From: Lonsdalea populi
GTDB lineage: Bacteria > Pseudomonadota > Gammaproteobacteria > Enterobacterales > Enterobacteriaceae
Length of the DNA: 64,000 nt
Reading direction: 5' to 3'
Assembly: GCF_015999465.1 (NCBI RefSeq)
Contig: NZ_CP065534.1
Location: 124,001 to 188,000 of the forward strand
In this document: positions 1 through 8,765 of the stretch, piece by piece
Position numbering within the stretch: the first letter of the stretch is position 1
Layout of the letters: every line of letters begins with the position of its first letter
Made by a program: the position numbers and the translations under genes
The notes under the pieces: model-generated
The model's database searches: none
The model's input: only the letters and a program-made list of their open reading frames with translations
Told to the model about the DNA's origin: nothing

Positions 1-844
1 TGATGTTTTTCCAGCGAGGGTCTTTTTCATAGGAAAACAGGCCGACGCTTACTACGGTGCAAATAATAAGCAACGAGTAGAGGCTTAATTTCCACAGATT
101 AATGGTGTGAATCTTTCTAATAATAAACACCAGACTGATGGATAATATTCCGAAGACCATGCCGACTGTGCCCCAGCGGGTATTTGCGAGGCCGGTCGCA
201 ATGACGTTGGAGATAATCAACGCCACGACAACGCCGGTATTCAGCATCAACAGGCGTCGGTTTTCCAATATGCGCAACAGTAAATCAGAAAAAATGATGA
301 TGCTTATCAGATTGATTTGAAAGCTAAGTTCCAGACGTGATGGGAAGATATAGGTTTCTCCCCACATGACAGCGCCGGACTTAAAGTACATATACACAAT
401 CGTCAAAATATGAAGAAAAATTGGCGCCCAAAAGCTCAAAATGATGGCGGTAATCAGTTTTTTGTAGCTCAGGTTTGGAAAATTGAACGCAATAATTGAA
501 TAAAAGATTAGGCCGTAGACAAATAGCATGAGCGGCCTCATCCATTGACTGTGCCAGGCCCTCATCGTGTCGTGCAAGTGGGGGGAAAATAAAAGCGCGC
601 ATGACAACGTTACGACGGTCATTATGCCCAATATCACCAGCACATTTTTTATCTTGCCTGTATCCAGATTTTGCAAAAAGCGTCGGTCTTTGAAAAAAAG
701 TAGCAGGGAAAAGACGAAGGCGCCGTAAATAAGTAAATTCCGGTGGAAAGGTAAAAGTTTGCTGGGAATAGCCCAAAAAGAGCACAGCAATAACGTTATG
801 ACCAGTAAAAATAGCGCAATGGGTTTATGGCTCGATATCGACAT
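1..844 (-). CDS. waaL: O-antigen ligase family membrane protein, 3' end cut by window edge
   Basis: Read by eye on the minus strand from an ATG at 844-842; the frame stays open to base 1, so about 281 codons are visible and the C-terminus lies outside the window. The product is a chain of hydrophobic segments with short basic loops, starting MSISSHKPIALFLLVITLLL. A loop near residue 220 reads GLANTRWGTVGM, like the arginine-bearing loop of WaaL/WzyC proteins. Family role: transfer of undecaprenyl-linked O antigen to lipid A-core on the periplasmic face of the inner membrane. Position directly after waaC matches the E. coli hldD-waaF-waaC-waaL order. WaaL is poorly conserved in sequence, so the call leans on topology and context; an O-antigen polymerase is the main alternative. 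Confidence 0.75.
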   Translation of the reverse strand, partial: MSISSHKPIALFLLVITLLLCSFWAIPSKLLPFHRNLLIYGAFVFSLLLFFKDRRFLQNLDTGKIKNVLVILGIMTVVTLSCALLFSPHLHDTMRAWHSQWMRPLMLFVYGLIFYSIIAFNFPNLSYKKLITAIILSFWAPIFLHILTIVYMYFKSGAVMWGETYIFPSRLELSFQINLISIIIFSDLLLRILENRRLLMLNTGVVVALIISNVIATGLANTRWGTVGMVFGILSISLVFIIRKIHTINLWKLSLYSLLIICTVVSVGLFSYEKDPRWKNI

Positions 845-988
845 ATTTACCTTCTGGGAAGAATCTCCAGCTCCCTATTCTGCATTTTGTCTGTTTTCGT
901 ACAATCAAAGTTGAACATGACATCAAAGTATCCCCTTGATGAGGTGGAATATTCTTATTTGTCATTTTTATAGTCAGGAATCATGTTT

Positions 989-1948
989 TTAATCCAGCGG
1001 CAAGCGGGAAAAAATGTCGGCGCTGGTGATGGAACGCATCGTTTTGTCATGGGATACGACGGCGATTTGATTTTTCCCATATCCGCCGATCAATCCCGGG
1101 TCCGTCGGGCCATAGAGCGTAATATTCGGCCGATCGAGCGCCGCCGTCAGATGACTAAGCCCGGTATCCACCGAGACGACGGCCTTGGCACCAGCCAATA
1201 CCGTAGAGACCTGTTCCAGATTCAGCCGCGGCAGAACATCCACGTGCGGGAAACCGTCCGCGAGCCGCAGCGCGCGCTGATACTCATGGTCTGCTCCCCA
1301 CGGCAGTTTAATCCCTAGACCACTCGGTTGCATAAGTGCGATCAGTTCGCGCCAGTTTTCTTCCGGCCAGTGCTTTTCGTCGCGGGTGGTGGCGTGCAGG
1401 AAGACCAGATAATGCCCGGCGTCTTCCGGCGGTGAGGTCAAAAATTGGGCTGCAATCGCGTAATCCCCGGTTTCCGCAGGGCGGCGATAGTTCAGACTGG
1501 TTGAAAACAGTTCACGAATGCGTTCGACGGCATGCTGCTCGCGCGCCACCCGGTGGCGGTATTGATAAAACCAACTGGCCAGCGGCTCGCGGGCGCTTTT
1601 CCAGTCCAGCCCGTGCTTATTGCCGTGCGCCAGACGCGTGACTAGCAAAGCGCTTTTGATCAATCCCTGCGCGTCGATGACCGCGTCGTAACGCCGGGAA
1701 CGTAGCAAACGCTTGAACGCCGAACGCTCCTGGCGAACGGCGGCGCTGAACCAGCTTTTGCGCCAGCGGCGAATCGCGACCGGGATCACCCGGTTAACGG
1801 CCGGATGCAAGCCAGGGATCTGGGCGAAACCCTCTTCGACCACCCAGTCGAATTGGATGCCGGGTACGGCGTGCATAGCATCGGTCAACGCGGGTAGGGT
1901 GTGCAGAACATCTCCCATCGAGGAGGTTTTCACGATCAGCACTCTCAT
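989..1948 (-). CDS. waaC: ADP-heptose:LPS heptosyltransferase I
   Basis: Adds the first L-glycero-D-manno-heptose to Kdo2-lipid A in the cytoplasm. The protein is 319 aa, the E. coli WaaC length. It begins MRVLIVKTSSMGDVLHTLPA, the N-terminal signature of family 9 glycosyltransferases, and the C-terminal ADP-heptose-binding half has VSVDTGLSHLTAALDRPNITLYGPTDP. The frame stays open far upstream to 2530, but the start at 1948 is fixed by homology and by a 4-base ATGA overlap with the waaF stop, implying translational coupling. Third gene of the hldD-waaF-waaC-waaL operon. Confidence 0.96.
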   Translation of the reverse strand: MRVLIVKTSSMGDVLHTLPALTDAMHAVPGIQFDWVVEEGFAQIPGLHPAVNRVIPVAIRRWRKSWFSAAVRQERSAFKRLLRSRRYDAVIDAQGLIKSALLVTRLAHGNKHGLDWKSAREPLASWFYQYRHRVAREQHAVERIRELFSTSLNYRRPAETGDYAIAAQFLTSPPEDAGHYLVFLHATTRDEKHWPEENWRELIALMQPSGLGIKLPWGADHEYQRALRLADGFPHVDVLPRLNLEQVSTVLAGAKAVVSVDTGLSHLTAALDRPNITLYGPTDPGLIGGYGKNQIAVVSHDKTMRSITSADIFSRLPLD

Positions 1949-2997
1949 GCCTGCGCTCCTCGCTCGTGCAAATGCTTTTCCAGCGTGTTCAACACCCGTT
2001 CCGGCTGAATGTCGATCAGGCTCTGATGATAACCCTGTTCCGCATCGCCTTTGCGCACGCGATGATAGCCGCTGATCAAGCGGATCACTTCCGCTTCTTT
2101 GGAAAGCGGCGGCGTAAAGTCGGGACTGCTGGGGCCGTAGAGGGCGACGAGCGGCCGATTGAGCGCGGCGGCGACATGCATGAGACCGGAGTCGTTGCTG
2201 ACCACGACGCGGCAGGCGGCGAGCAGCACGACGGCCTGGTCCAGCGTGGTATCGCCCGCCAGATTGAAGCAGGACGTCTGAGCCTGTGTCGTCAGGGTGT
2301 TGCGAATATCTTCGCCCGACTGACGGTCGTTGGCTGAACCGAACAGCGCTACCTGATAGCCGCGTTCGATCAGCGCTTGAGCCAGTGCGCCATAGTGGTA
2401 ATGCGGCCAGCGTTTGGCCGGCCCGAATTCCGCGCCGGGGCAGAATCCGATTAGCGGTCGGTCGCCCTGCAGACTGAACTCGGCGAGTGCCGCTGAGATT
2501 TCGGCCTCGGAGACCTGCAGCTGCGGCCACGGCAGCGGCGCAGGGAGATCGTCCGCGCTGTTCATCGCCTTCGAGTCATAGCCGAGCGCGACGTAACGTT
2601 GCACCATCAGCGGAAAGGCCGCCTTGTCCAGCACGCGAACGTCATTCAGCAATCCATAGCGCATTTCGCCGCGCCAGCCGGTGCGCTGGGGTATCTTTGC
2701 GAAAAACGGCACTAACGCGGATTTGAATGAGTTAGGCAGGACGTACGCACGGTCGTAGCGCTGAAGCCGGAGTGCGACGCCCAGACGGCGACGCTCACCC
2801 AGCTGGAGCGCGCCGTGGCCCAGCGGCATGGCCAGCGCCTCATTCACTTCCGGCATGCGCGCCAGCAGCGGACGGCACCAGGCCGGCGCCATCACGTCGA
2901 TGACGGCATCCGGATGTTCGGCCTTGAGCGTGCGATAAAGACTGTGCGACATCATCATGTCGCCGACCCAGGACGGGCCGATTACCAGAATTTTCAT
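1945..2997 (-). CDS. waaF: ADP-heptose:LPS heptosyltransferase II
   Basis: Adds the second heptose of the LPS inner core. The protein is 350 aa (E. coli 348), starts MKILVIGPSWVGDMMMSHSL, and carries the family 9 C-terminal motif VSNDSGLMHVAAALNRPLVALYGPSSP, plus IGFCPGAEFGPAKRWP in the middle. It lies 31 bp downstream of hldD and overlaps waaC by 4 bases, so the three genes form one minus-strand transcription unit. Full length, no lesion seen. Confidence 0.97.
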   Translation of the reverse strand: MKILVIGPSWVGDMMMSHSLYRTLKAEHPDAVIDVMAPAWCRPLLARMPEVNEALAMPLGHGALQLGERRRLGVALRLQRYDRAYVLPNSFKSALVPFFAKIPQRTGWRGEMRYGLLNDVRVLDKAAFPLMVQRYVALGYDSKAMNSADDLPAPLPWPQLQVSEAEISAALAEFSLQGDRPLIGFCPGAEFGPAKRWPHYHYGALAQALIERGYQVALFGSANDRQSGEDIRNTLTTQAQTSCFNLAGDTTLDQAVVLLAACRVVVSNDSGLMHVAAALNRPLVALYGPSSPDFTPPLSKEAEVIRLISGYHRVRKGDAEQGYHQSLIDIQPERVLNTLEKHLHERGAQA

Positions 2998-3028
2998 ACC
3001 GTTCGAGATCCCCTACGGTCACGCAGGA

Positions 3029-3961
3029 TTATGCGTCGCGGTTAAGCCAGGCCATGTAGTCGGCTACGCCTTCAGCGACGGTGTGGAACGGTTTGTCATA
3101 ACCGGCCGCGCGCAGTTTGGTCAGATCCGCCTGCGTGTAGGACTGATAGCGGCCCTGCAGTTTTTCCGGGAAGGGAATGTACTCAACGCTGCCGGTCTTG
3201 TGGTAATCCAGTACGGCGTCGGCGACGGCCTGGAACGACTCAGCCCGGCCGGTCCCGCAGTTGAAAATACCGGATACGCCCTGTTTCCAGAACCACAGGT
3301 TAACGGCGGCGACGTCGGCGACATAGACGAAGTCGCGCTTGAAGTTTTCGCTGCCGGAGAACAACTTCGGATTTTCGCCCTGATGGATCTGCTGGTTAAG
3401 GTGGAATGCCACGCTGGCCATGCTGCCTTTGTGACCTTCACGCGGTCCGTAGACGTTGAAATAGCGGAAGCCGCAGACCTGCGAGCCCGCGTGCGGCAGA
3501 ATTTCACGCACGTACTGATCGAACAGAAATTTGGAGTAGCCGTAAACATTCAGCGGCTGTTCGAACTGACGCTCTTCCACAAAGTGGTTGCTACGCCCGC
3601 CGTAGGTGGCGGCGGAAGAGGCATACAGGAAGGGAATGCTGCGCTCCAGACAGTAATGCAGCACCTCTTTGGAGTACTGATAGTTGTTATCCATCATGTA
3701 CTTCCCGTCCCACTCGGTGGTGGAAGAGCAGGCGCCCTCGTGGAAGATCGCTTCGATATCACCCAAATCGTCGCCGGCGACGATATTAGCGATGAAATCT
3801 TCTTTATCGATATAGTCGGCGATATCCAGATCCGCCAGGTTGGCGAACTTGGTGCCGTCTTTCAGGTTATCAACTACCAGAATGTCCCGGTAACCTTGGT
3901 CATTCAACGCTTTCACGATATTGCTGCCGATAAAGCCGGCGCCGCCAGTCACGATAATCAT
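3029..3961 (-). CDS. hldD: ADP-L-glycero-D-manno-heptose 6-epimerase
   Basis: Last step of ADP-heptose precursor synthesis, supplying WaaC and WaaF encoded just downstream. The 310 aa protein equals E. coli HldD in length. It is an extended SDR enzyme: Rossmann motif GGAGFIG at residues 6-12, catalytic Tyr140 and Lys144 in YGYSK, and Ser115/Ser116 in [10 protein letters not shown]. The start [10 protein letters not shown] is chosen over an in-frame ATG 15 codons upstream because the beta-strand begins here in the whole family. First gene of the minus-strand core LPS operon. Confidence 0.97.
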   Translation of the reverse strand: MIIVTGGAGFIGSNIVKALNDQGYRDILVVDNLKDGTKFANLADLDIADYIDKEDFIANIVAGDDLGDIEAIFHEGACSSTTEWDGKYMMDNNYQYSKEVLHYCLERSIPFLYASSAATYGGRSNHFVEERQFEQPLNVYGYSKFLFDQYVREILPHAGSQVCGFRYFNVYGPREGHKGSMASVAFHLNQQIHQGENPKLFSGSENFKRDFVYVADVAAVNLWFWKQGVSGIFNCGTGRAESFQAVADAVLDYHKTGSVEYIPFPEKLQGRYQSYTQADLTKLRAAGYDKPFHTVAEGVADYMAWLNRDA

Positions 3962-4059
3962 GGGAATTACCCTTGCTAAGCTGTTAGGTGAGGCACCGCG
4001 CCTCACGCTATCTATTGGGCGCTATCATAGCATTTCATTTTCCAGCGGACAGCCTGGCA

Positions 4060-5013
4060 TTATTTTTCTGCCGGTGGCGTACTGATGAGGGGATCGCCCG
4101 TCCAGGTCTGCCAACGCTGCTTGAGGTAGACGATGGGAGCACTGCGGCCCATGTTTTCGCTAAGCTGGCTAAGCACCTGCGGTTGGGGCATCGGCGGCAA
4201 GGGGCGTTTAGCCCGACACTGCGACGGCGGACGGAACGTGTGTTTCGAGGCGGTATAGACCGGCAAAGGTCGGTACCGCTGGGGGTCCTGAGGTTCGTTC
4301 AATAGCTGGCTAGGCCGTACCAGCACGATATCGGAGGGCAGCGTGGGCAACATTTGTTGCAGTACGCGGAGGGTATTGGGGTGCGGATGGCCGATGGCGA
4401 TGGCGGAGCCGTTGCGGCGGGCCAACTCAACGGCTCGGCTGAACTGTTTGCGAATGTCGGCTTCGTTCTGGCTGTCATCCAGAAAAACCCTGCGTTTGAT
4501 GACTTTAACGTCGGTGCCTTCCGCCGCGCGGCTGGCTTGGCTGCTGCCTATCGTCATGCTGTCCAGAAAGTAGAGACGGTAAGCGGCCATGGCCTGCATC
4601 ACTTTCTGCATGCCCGGCAGGCTGGCGGTCATGGCGCTGCCCATATGATTATTAAGCCCGACGGCATAGGGCACCTTACCGACCGCCTCACGCAGAATGC
4701 GCTGGATCTCTTCGCTGCTCATGTCCGGTCGCAGAGTGTCTCGCTCCAACGGCTGTTTGCTCATCGGAGCCATGGGCAGATGGATCAGGACTTCGCGCCC
4801 CTGCTGGTGGGCTTGCGTCGCCATTTCTCGCGCGTTCGGCGCGTTCGGCAGCACCGCGACGGAAATCGCCGTCGGCATGGCCAGGACCTGTCGTTCATTG
4901 TGGAGGCGGTAGCCGAAGTCGTCGATAACAATAGACAGTTTGCCGGCCCAGGCCGGAACAATCAGGCCACACAGGGCGATAGCCGAAATAACGCGAGAAA
5001 TAAATGGACGCAA
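4060..5013 (-). CDS. yibQ: Divergent polysaccharide deacetylase family protein YibQ
   Basis: A 317 aa exported protein. Residues 1-23 form a signal peptide ending near PAWAGK. The mature part starts LSIVIDDFGYR, followed by VLIHLPMAPM, LNNHMGSAMT and a late AIAIGHPHPNTL, the conserved blocks of the divergent polysaccharide deacetylase family (DUF610). These resemble NodB-fold enzymes with altered metal-site motifs; the substrate is unknown to me. The start lies 2 nt after the envC stop, so the pair is almost certainly co-transcribed as in E. coli, pointing to an envelope role. Confidence 0.92.
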   Translation of the reverse strand: MRPFISRVISAIALCGLIVPAWAGKLSIVIDDFGYRLHNERQVLAMPTAISVAVLPNAPNAREMATQAHQQGREVLIHLPMAPMSKQPLERDTLRPDMSSEEIQRILREAVGKVPYAVGLNNHMGSAMTASLPGMQKVMQAMAAYRLYFLDSMTIGSSQASRAAEGTDVKVIKRRVFLDDSQNEADIRKQFSRAVELARRNGSAIAIGHPHPNTLRVLQQMLPTLPSDIVLVRPSQLLNEPQDPQRYRPLPVYTASKHTFRPPSQCRAKRPLPPMPQPQVLSQLSENMGRSAPIVYLKQRWQTWTGDPLISTPPAEK

Positions 5014-5015
5014 AA

Positions 5016-6293
5016 CTACCTTCCTAACCAGGGGAGTGGGTTAACGGCCTGACCTTGACGCCGAATTTCAAAATAGAGCGCCGGCTGGCTTTGTCCGCCG
5101 CTGGTGCCGACGAGCGCGATGGCTTGTCCTGCCTTGACCTTGTCGCCGACGGACACCAATGCGCTCTGGTTATATCCATATAGGCTCATGTCGCCTTTGC
5201 CGTGCTCAATCACCACCATCAGACCGTAGCCTTGCAGCCAGTCGGCCATCAGTACGCTGCCGTCGTCGATGGCTTTGACCTCGGAGCCTTCCGGCGCGCC
5301 GATCACCAGTCCTTTCCAGCGGAGTTCGCCCTGCAATGGCTCGCCGTAACGGTGCAGGGTTTGACCGCGAATCGGCCAGTAGGCCTGTCCATCCGGTCTT
5401 CCCAGCCCGCCGGTGCGCGCCATTAGAGAACGTTCGCTGTCGGTGGGGGTGTAGCGGGTGCCGCTGCGTTTCGCCTTATCTTCTTTTTCTCTGACGCGTG
5501 CGGCCTCTCGGGCTTCTCGCTCGGCGCGCGCGCGGGCTTCGCGCTCGGCGCGGGCGATTTTATCGCGCAGACGGGCTTCGTTCTGGCGCAGTTCGGTCAA
5601 TTGCTGCCGGTCTTTTTCCAGCGTGCTTTCGAGCGTGCTAAGCGTCTTCTGGCGTTCGCCCTGGGCCTGTTCCAGGGTTTTCTGCTGCTGCTGTTGTTCG
5701 CTGAGCAAACTTTGCTGACGCGCCAGCCGGTCTCCCAGCGCCTGTTTTTGCTGCGCAAGGTCGGTGCGCGTTTGCTGCAGATGGGCGATAGATTCCTGAC
5801 GGGCCTGATTCAGATATCCGAAGTACGCCAGAATGCGTTCGCGACGCTGGCTTTCCTCGCCGCTCAGAATGAGTTGAATTCCGCTGTGCTGACCCTGACG
5901 GAAGGCGGCATCCAGCTGTTGTGAGAGCAGTTGCTCCTGCGCTTTCTGTCGCGACTGCAGTTTGGCGATGGAGGCGTTGAGCGCCTTGATTTCCTGCGCG
6001 AGACTCTCCAACGTGCCGCGCGTTTCCCGCAGCTGGCGGCTGGATTGTGAAATAGACTGTTCCTGGCGTTTCAACTGCTCCAGCAGAGCGCTGCGCCGCT
6101 GTTGCTGCTCCGTCACGCTCTTCTCTTTAGCGGCGATGTTCTGCTGCAGAGATTTGAGCTGTTGCTGGTTGTCGTCGGCCCCGCTGCGGAACGGCAACAG
6201 TAAAGCGCCAATGCACAATGCACTGGCGCAGTATAGTCGCCGACGTCGGCGGCCGGTTGTCCCTAATGGTACAGAAAACGCGCTTTTATTCAT
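5016..6293 (-). CDS. envC: Murein hydrolase activator EnvC
   Basis: A 425 aa periplasmic protein that activates amidases AmiA and AmiB at the division site. Layout: basic N-terminus with hydrophobic signal segment (about residues 18-40), a long Gln/Glu/Arg-rich coiled coil (about 45-280), and a C-terminal degenerate LytM/M23 domain (YGYNQSALVSVGDKVKAGQ, LYFEIRRQGQAVNPLPWL). The HxGxGDxS-type motif appears as EHGKGDMSLYGY, lacking the full zinc ligand set as expected for an activator. In E. coli gpmM precedes envC; here no gpmM is present upstream. Confidence 0.95.
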   Translation of the reverse strand: MNKSAFSVPLGTTGRRRRRLYCASALCIGALLLPFRSGADDNQQQLKSLQQNIAAKEKSVTEQQQRRSALLEQLKRQEQSISQSSRQLRETRGTLESLAQEIKALNASIAKLQSRQKAQEQLLSQQLDAAFRQGQHSGIQLILSGEESQRRERILAYFGYLNQARQESIAHLQQTRTDLAQQKQALGDRLARQQSLLSEQQQQQKTLEQAQGERQKTLSTLESTLEKDRQQLTELRQNEARLRDKIARAEREARARAEREAREAARVREKEDKAKRSGTRYTPTDSERSLMARTGGLGRPDGQAYWPIRGQTLHRYGEPLQGELRWKGLVIGAPEGSEVKAIDDGSVLMADWLQGYGLMVVIEHGKGDMSLYGYNQSALVSVGDKVKAGQAIALVGTSGGQSQPALYFEIRRQGQAVNPLPWLGR

Positions 6294-6585
6294 GATGATG
6301 GATTATTCCACGATGCTCAGCCGCTGACCAGTTGTCTCACTCAGGCTTTCTATTACTAACTGTGTGCGAGAGACACCGACGCAGGCCGGAATGAGATCAA
6401 TAATAGATAAGTGGAAGACGCTCCGCATAAATGATCGCGCATGCCGCTTTTTTGCGGGTTTTTATGTCGCTACGCGCAGATTCGCTCGGCGATATTGGCT
6501 TTCAGGCTGTAATTGCCCTATCGCGCAGGTATACTCAAACGCCTCAATATTGATTGCTTAACTGATTCCGGAGTCGTTACACCTC

Positions 6586-7029
6586 ATGCAAGACATTATG
6601 CAAGAGATCATGCCATTCGTTAGCAGACACCCGATCCTCAGCCTGGCTTGGGTTGTGTTGCTTGTTCTGGTTATCGTGCTTACGTTTAAAAGTAAGTTTT
6701 CAAAGGTGAAAGAGGTTGCTCGTACAGAAGCGATCCGACAGATCAACAAAGAAGATGCGGTTATTGTCGATCTGCGCACGCGTGAAGAGTATCGCCGTGG
6801 CCACATCGCCAGTTCCATCAACCTGTTACCCAACGATATTAAAAACGGTAGCCTGGGCGAACTGGAAAAGCACAAGGATCAGCCGGTCATCGTGGTCTGC
6901 GCTAACGGGATGTCTTCCCGTCAGCCGGCGGAGCAGCTCTTCAGCGCGGGCTTTACCCGTGTTGCGATCCTGAAAGACGGTCTTGCGGGCTGGAGCGGCG
7001 AAAACCTTCCATTGGTGCGCGGCAAGTAA
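6586..7029 (+). CDS. yibN: Membrane-anchored rhodanese-like protein YibN
   Basis: A 147 aa protein with one N-terminal membrane segment (residues 17-33, [17 protein letters not shown]) and a cytoplasmic rhodanese domain (about 50-145). The putative active-site Cys105 lies in the loop [10 protein letters not shown], and [14 protein letters not shown] is the usual N-terminal rhodanese motif. It probably acts in sulfur or thiol transfer; the exact role is not settled. It starts the yibN-secB-gpsA-cysE series. The glutaredoxin gene grxC, which separates yibN and secB in E. coli, is missing. Two in-frame ATGs lie within the first nine codons; the first is used. Confidence 0.92.
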   Translation: MQDIMQEIMPFVSRHPILSLAWVVLLVLVIVLTFKSKFSKVKEVARTEAIRQINKEDAVIVDLRTREEYRRGHIASSINLLPNDIKNGSLGELEKHKDQPVIVVCANGMSSRQPAEQLFSAGFTRVAILKDGLAGWSGENLPLVRGK

Positions 7030-7155
7030 CCGGGACGGCCGTCCGTCGCGCCCGCGGCAATGATTGACCGGGCGCGGGGCCCTTAGCGCTGGCGTTGACT
7101 TTCCGCAGACAGGGAAGCGCGTCAGGGAAATCTAACAAAAAAGGTATTTTCAACT

Positions 7156-7629
7156 ATGTCCGAACACAACAACGTCGAAACCTCATTCCAAATCCAGCGT
7201 ATCTACACCAAAGATATCTCTTTCGAAGCGCCGAAGGCACCGCAGGTGTTTCAGCAGGAGTGGAGCCCTGAGGTCAAACTGGATCTGGATACGGCGTCTA
7301 GCCAGCTGGCCGACGACGTCTACGAGGTGGTGCTGCGCGTCACGGTGACTGCGCTGCTGGGTGAAGAAACGGCGTTCCTGTGCGAAGTTCAGCAGGCGGG
7401 TATTTTCACTGTTTCCGGTCTGGAAGGCCCGCAGTTGGCTCACTGCCTGGGCGCTTACTGCCCGAACGTACTGTTCCCGTATGCGCGCGAATGCATCACC
7501 AGTCTGGTTTCTCGCGGTACTTTCCCGCAGCTGAACCTGGCGCCGGTCAACTTTGATGCGCTGTTCATGAACTACCTGGAACAGCAAGCATCCGAAGAAG
7601 GCGCCGCCGCGCCGCAGCTGGATGCCTGA
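7156..7629 (+). CDS. secB: Protein-export chaperone SecB
   Basis: A 157 aa tetrameric cytoplasmic chaperone that keeps preproteins unfolded and hands them to SecA. The sequence follows the family closely: [16 protein letters not shown] near the N-terminus, the acidic C-terminal tail, and [16 protein letters not shown]. Start ATG at 7156. Only 126 bp separate it from yibN. Its stop TGA overlaps the gpsA start by one base (7629). Confidence 0.98.
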   Translation: MSEHNNVETSFQIQRIYTKDISFEAPKAPQVFQQEWSPEVKLDLDTASSQLADDVYEVVLRVTVTALLGEETAFLCEVQQAGIFTVSGLEGPQLAHCLGAYCPNVLFPYARECITSLVSRGTFPQLNLAPVNFDALFMNYLEQQASEEGAAAPQLDA

Positions 7630-8645
7630 TGAACATGCCTGACGCTTCCATGGCCGTTATCGGTGCCGGATCCTACGGCACTGCACTGGCGATCACACTG
7701 GCGCGCAACGGCCATAACGTTGTGCTCTGGGGGCATGACCCTGCCCACGTGCAGGCGTTGCAGGATGCCCGGTGCAATCAGGCGTTTCTACCGGACGTGC
7801 CTTTTCCGGATACGTTGCTGCTGGAGAGCGATCTGACGCGTGCCGTGGCCGCCAGCCGAAATATTCTGGTGGTTGTGCCGAGCCATGTGTTTGGCGACGT
7901 ATTGCGCCAGATCAAACCGTATCTGCGTGCGGATGCGCGCATCGTTTGGGCGACCAAAGGGCTGGAAGCCGAAACCGGGCGCCTGTTGCAGGATGTGGCA
8001 CGAGAAGCGTTGGGCGATGCAATACCTTTGGCGGTGCTGTCGGGACCGACGTTCGCCAAAGAGCTGGCTGCCGGTCTGCCTACCGCGATCGCACTGGCGT
8101 CGACGGACAGCCTGTTTGCCGATGATCTGCAGGAACTGCTGCACTGCGGCAAAAGTTTCCGGGTTTATCGCAATCCGGATTTCATCGGCGTGCAACTGGG
8201 CGGCGCAGTTAAAAACGTTATCGCCATCGGCGCGGGGATGTCCGACGGGATGGGCTTCGGCGCGAATGCCCGGACGGCATTGATTACCCGCGGTCTGACC
8301 GAGATGACCCGCTTGGGCGTTGCGTTGGGGGCGGATCCCTCGACGTTTATGGGAATGGCCGGATTGGGCGATTTGGTCTTGACCTGTACCGACAATCAGT
8401 CGCGTAACCGGCGTTTCGGGATGATGCTGGGGCAGGGGATGAGCGTGGATGCGGCCTGTGACCAGATTGGACAGGTTGTTGAAGGCTACCGCAACACGAA
8501 AGAAGTCATGGCCCTTTCAACGCGCCTTAACGTTGAGATGCCGATTACCGAACAGTTGTGGCAGGTGCTTTACTGCGGCAAAGATGCACGAGAGGCCGCG
8601 CTGAGCCTGCTGGGCCGGTCGCGTAAAGACGAGAGCGCCAGCTAA
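7629..8645 (+). CDS. gpsA: NAD(P)+-dependent glycerol-3-phosphate dehydrogenase
   Basis: Reduces dihydroxyacetone phosphate to sn-glycerol 3-phosphate for phospholipid synthesis. The protein is 338 aa. The N-terminal dinucleotide-binding motif is [10 protein letters not shown] (about residues 12-21); [11 protein letters not shown] and [13 protein letters not shown] are family blocks; the catalytic lysine is expected in [14 protein letters not shown]. Translation starts with ATG overlapping the secB stop, so it is coupled to secB. Complete. Confidence 0.98.
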   Translation: MNMPDASMAVIGAGSYGTALAITLARNGHNVVLWGHDPAHVQALQDARCNQAFLPDVPFPDTLLLESDLTRAVAASRNILVVVPSHVFGDVLRQIKPYLRADARIVWATKGLEAETGRLLQDVAREALGDAIPLAVLSGPTFAKELAAGLPTAIALASTDSLFADDLQELLHCGKSFRVYRNPDFIGVQLGGAVKNVIAIGAGMSDGMGFGANARTALITRGLTEMTRLGVALGADPSTFMGMAGLGDLVLTCTDNQSRNRRFGMMLGQGMSVDAACDQIGQVVEGYRNTKEVMALSTRLNVEMPITEQLWQVLYCGKDAREAALSLLGRSRKDESAS

Positions 8646-8663
8646 TCCCTTTTCGAGGAGAAC

Positions 8664-8690
8664 GATATGCGCCGTTTGACGGCGCTTATC
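8664..8690 (+). promoter_or_regulatory. Hairpin between gpsA and cysE over the start of a small ORF
   Basis: An inverted repeat with arms GCGCCGT and ACGGCGC (8669-8675 and 8679-8685), 3-nt loop, extended outward by GATA/TATC. It covers the ATG of the small upstream ORF at 8667. A TCGTTTTG stretch follows, so a weak terminator or a translational control hairpin are both possible. The structure is seen directly; its function is inference. Confidence 0.4.
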
Positions 8691-8765
8691 TCGTTTTGCC
8701 CAGCGTACAGAAGACATGACTTTAGCACGCGACGGAATTCGGAGGACGGTTGTAATGTCGAATGA
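8667..8765 (+). CDS. Candidate 32-aa upstream ORF overlapping the cysE start
   Basis: A short ORF beginning MRRLTALISFCP, with a good Shine-Dalgarno GAGGAG at 8655-8660, six bases before the ATG. It contains two Cys codons (residues 11 and 29) and ends with a TGA at 8763-8765, 11 nt inside cysE (start 8755) in another frame. That geometry would couple its translation to cysE. It resembles a regulatory leader peptide, but nothing proves it is translated. The hairpin at 8664-8690 overlaps its start. Chance ORF is the alternative. Confidence 0.35.
   Translation: MRRLTALISFCPAYRRHDFSTRRNSEDGCNVE

Noticed and set aside
381-785. 134-codon minus-strand ORF inside the waaL region
   Set aside because: Out of frame with the hydrophobic waaL reading frame that runs from 844 off the left edge; it lacks coding character.
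1949-2530. Long N-terminal extension of the waaC frame (open to 2530)
   Set aside because: It lies antisense-free but out of frame within waaF, has no homology to heptosyltransferases, and WaaC starts at 1948 by family length and the ATGA overlap.
2957-3979. 340-codon plus-strand ORF opposite hldD
   Set aside because: Shadow of hldD caused by high GC; no domain, no ribosome binding site, and hldD is near-identical to its family.
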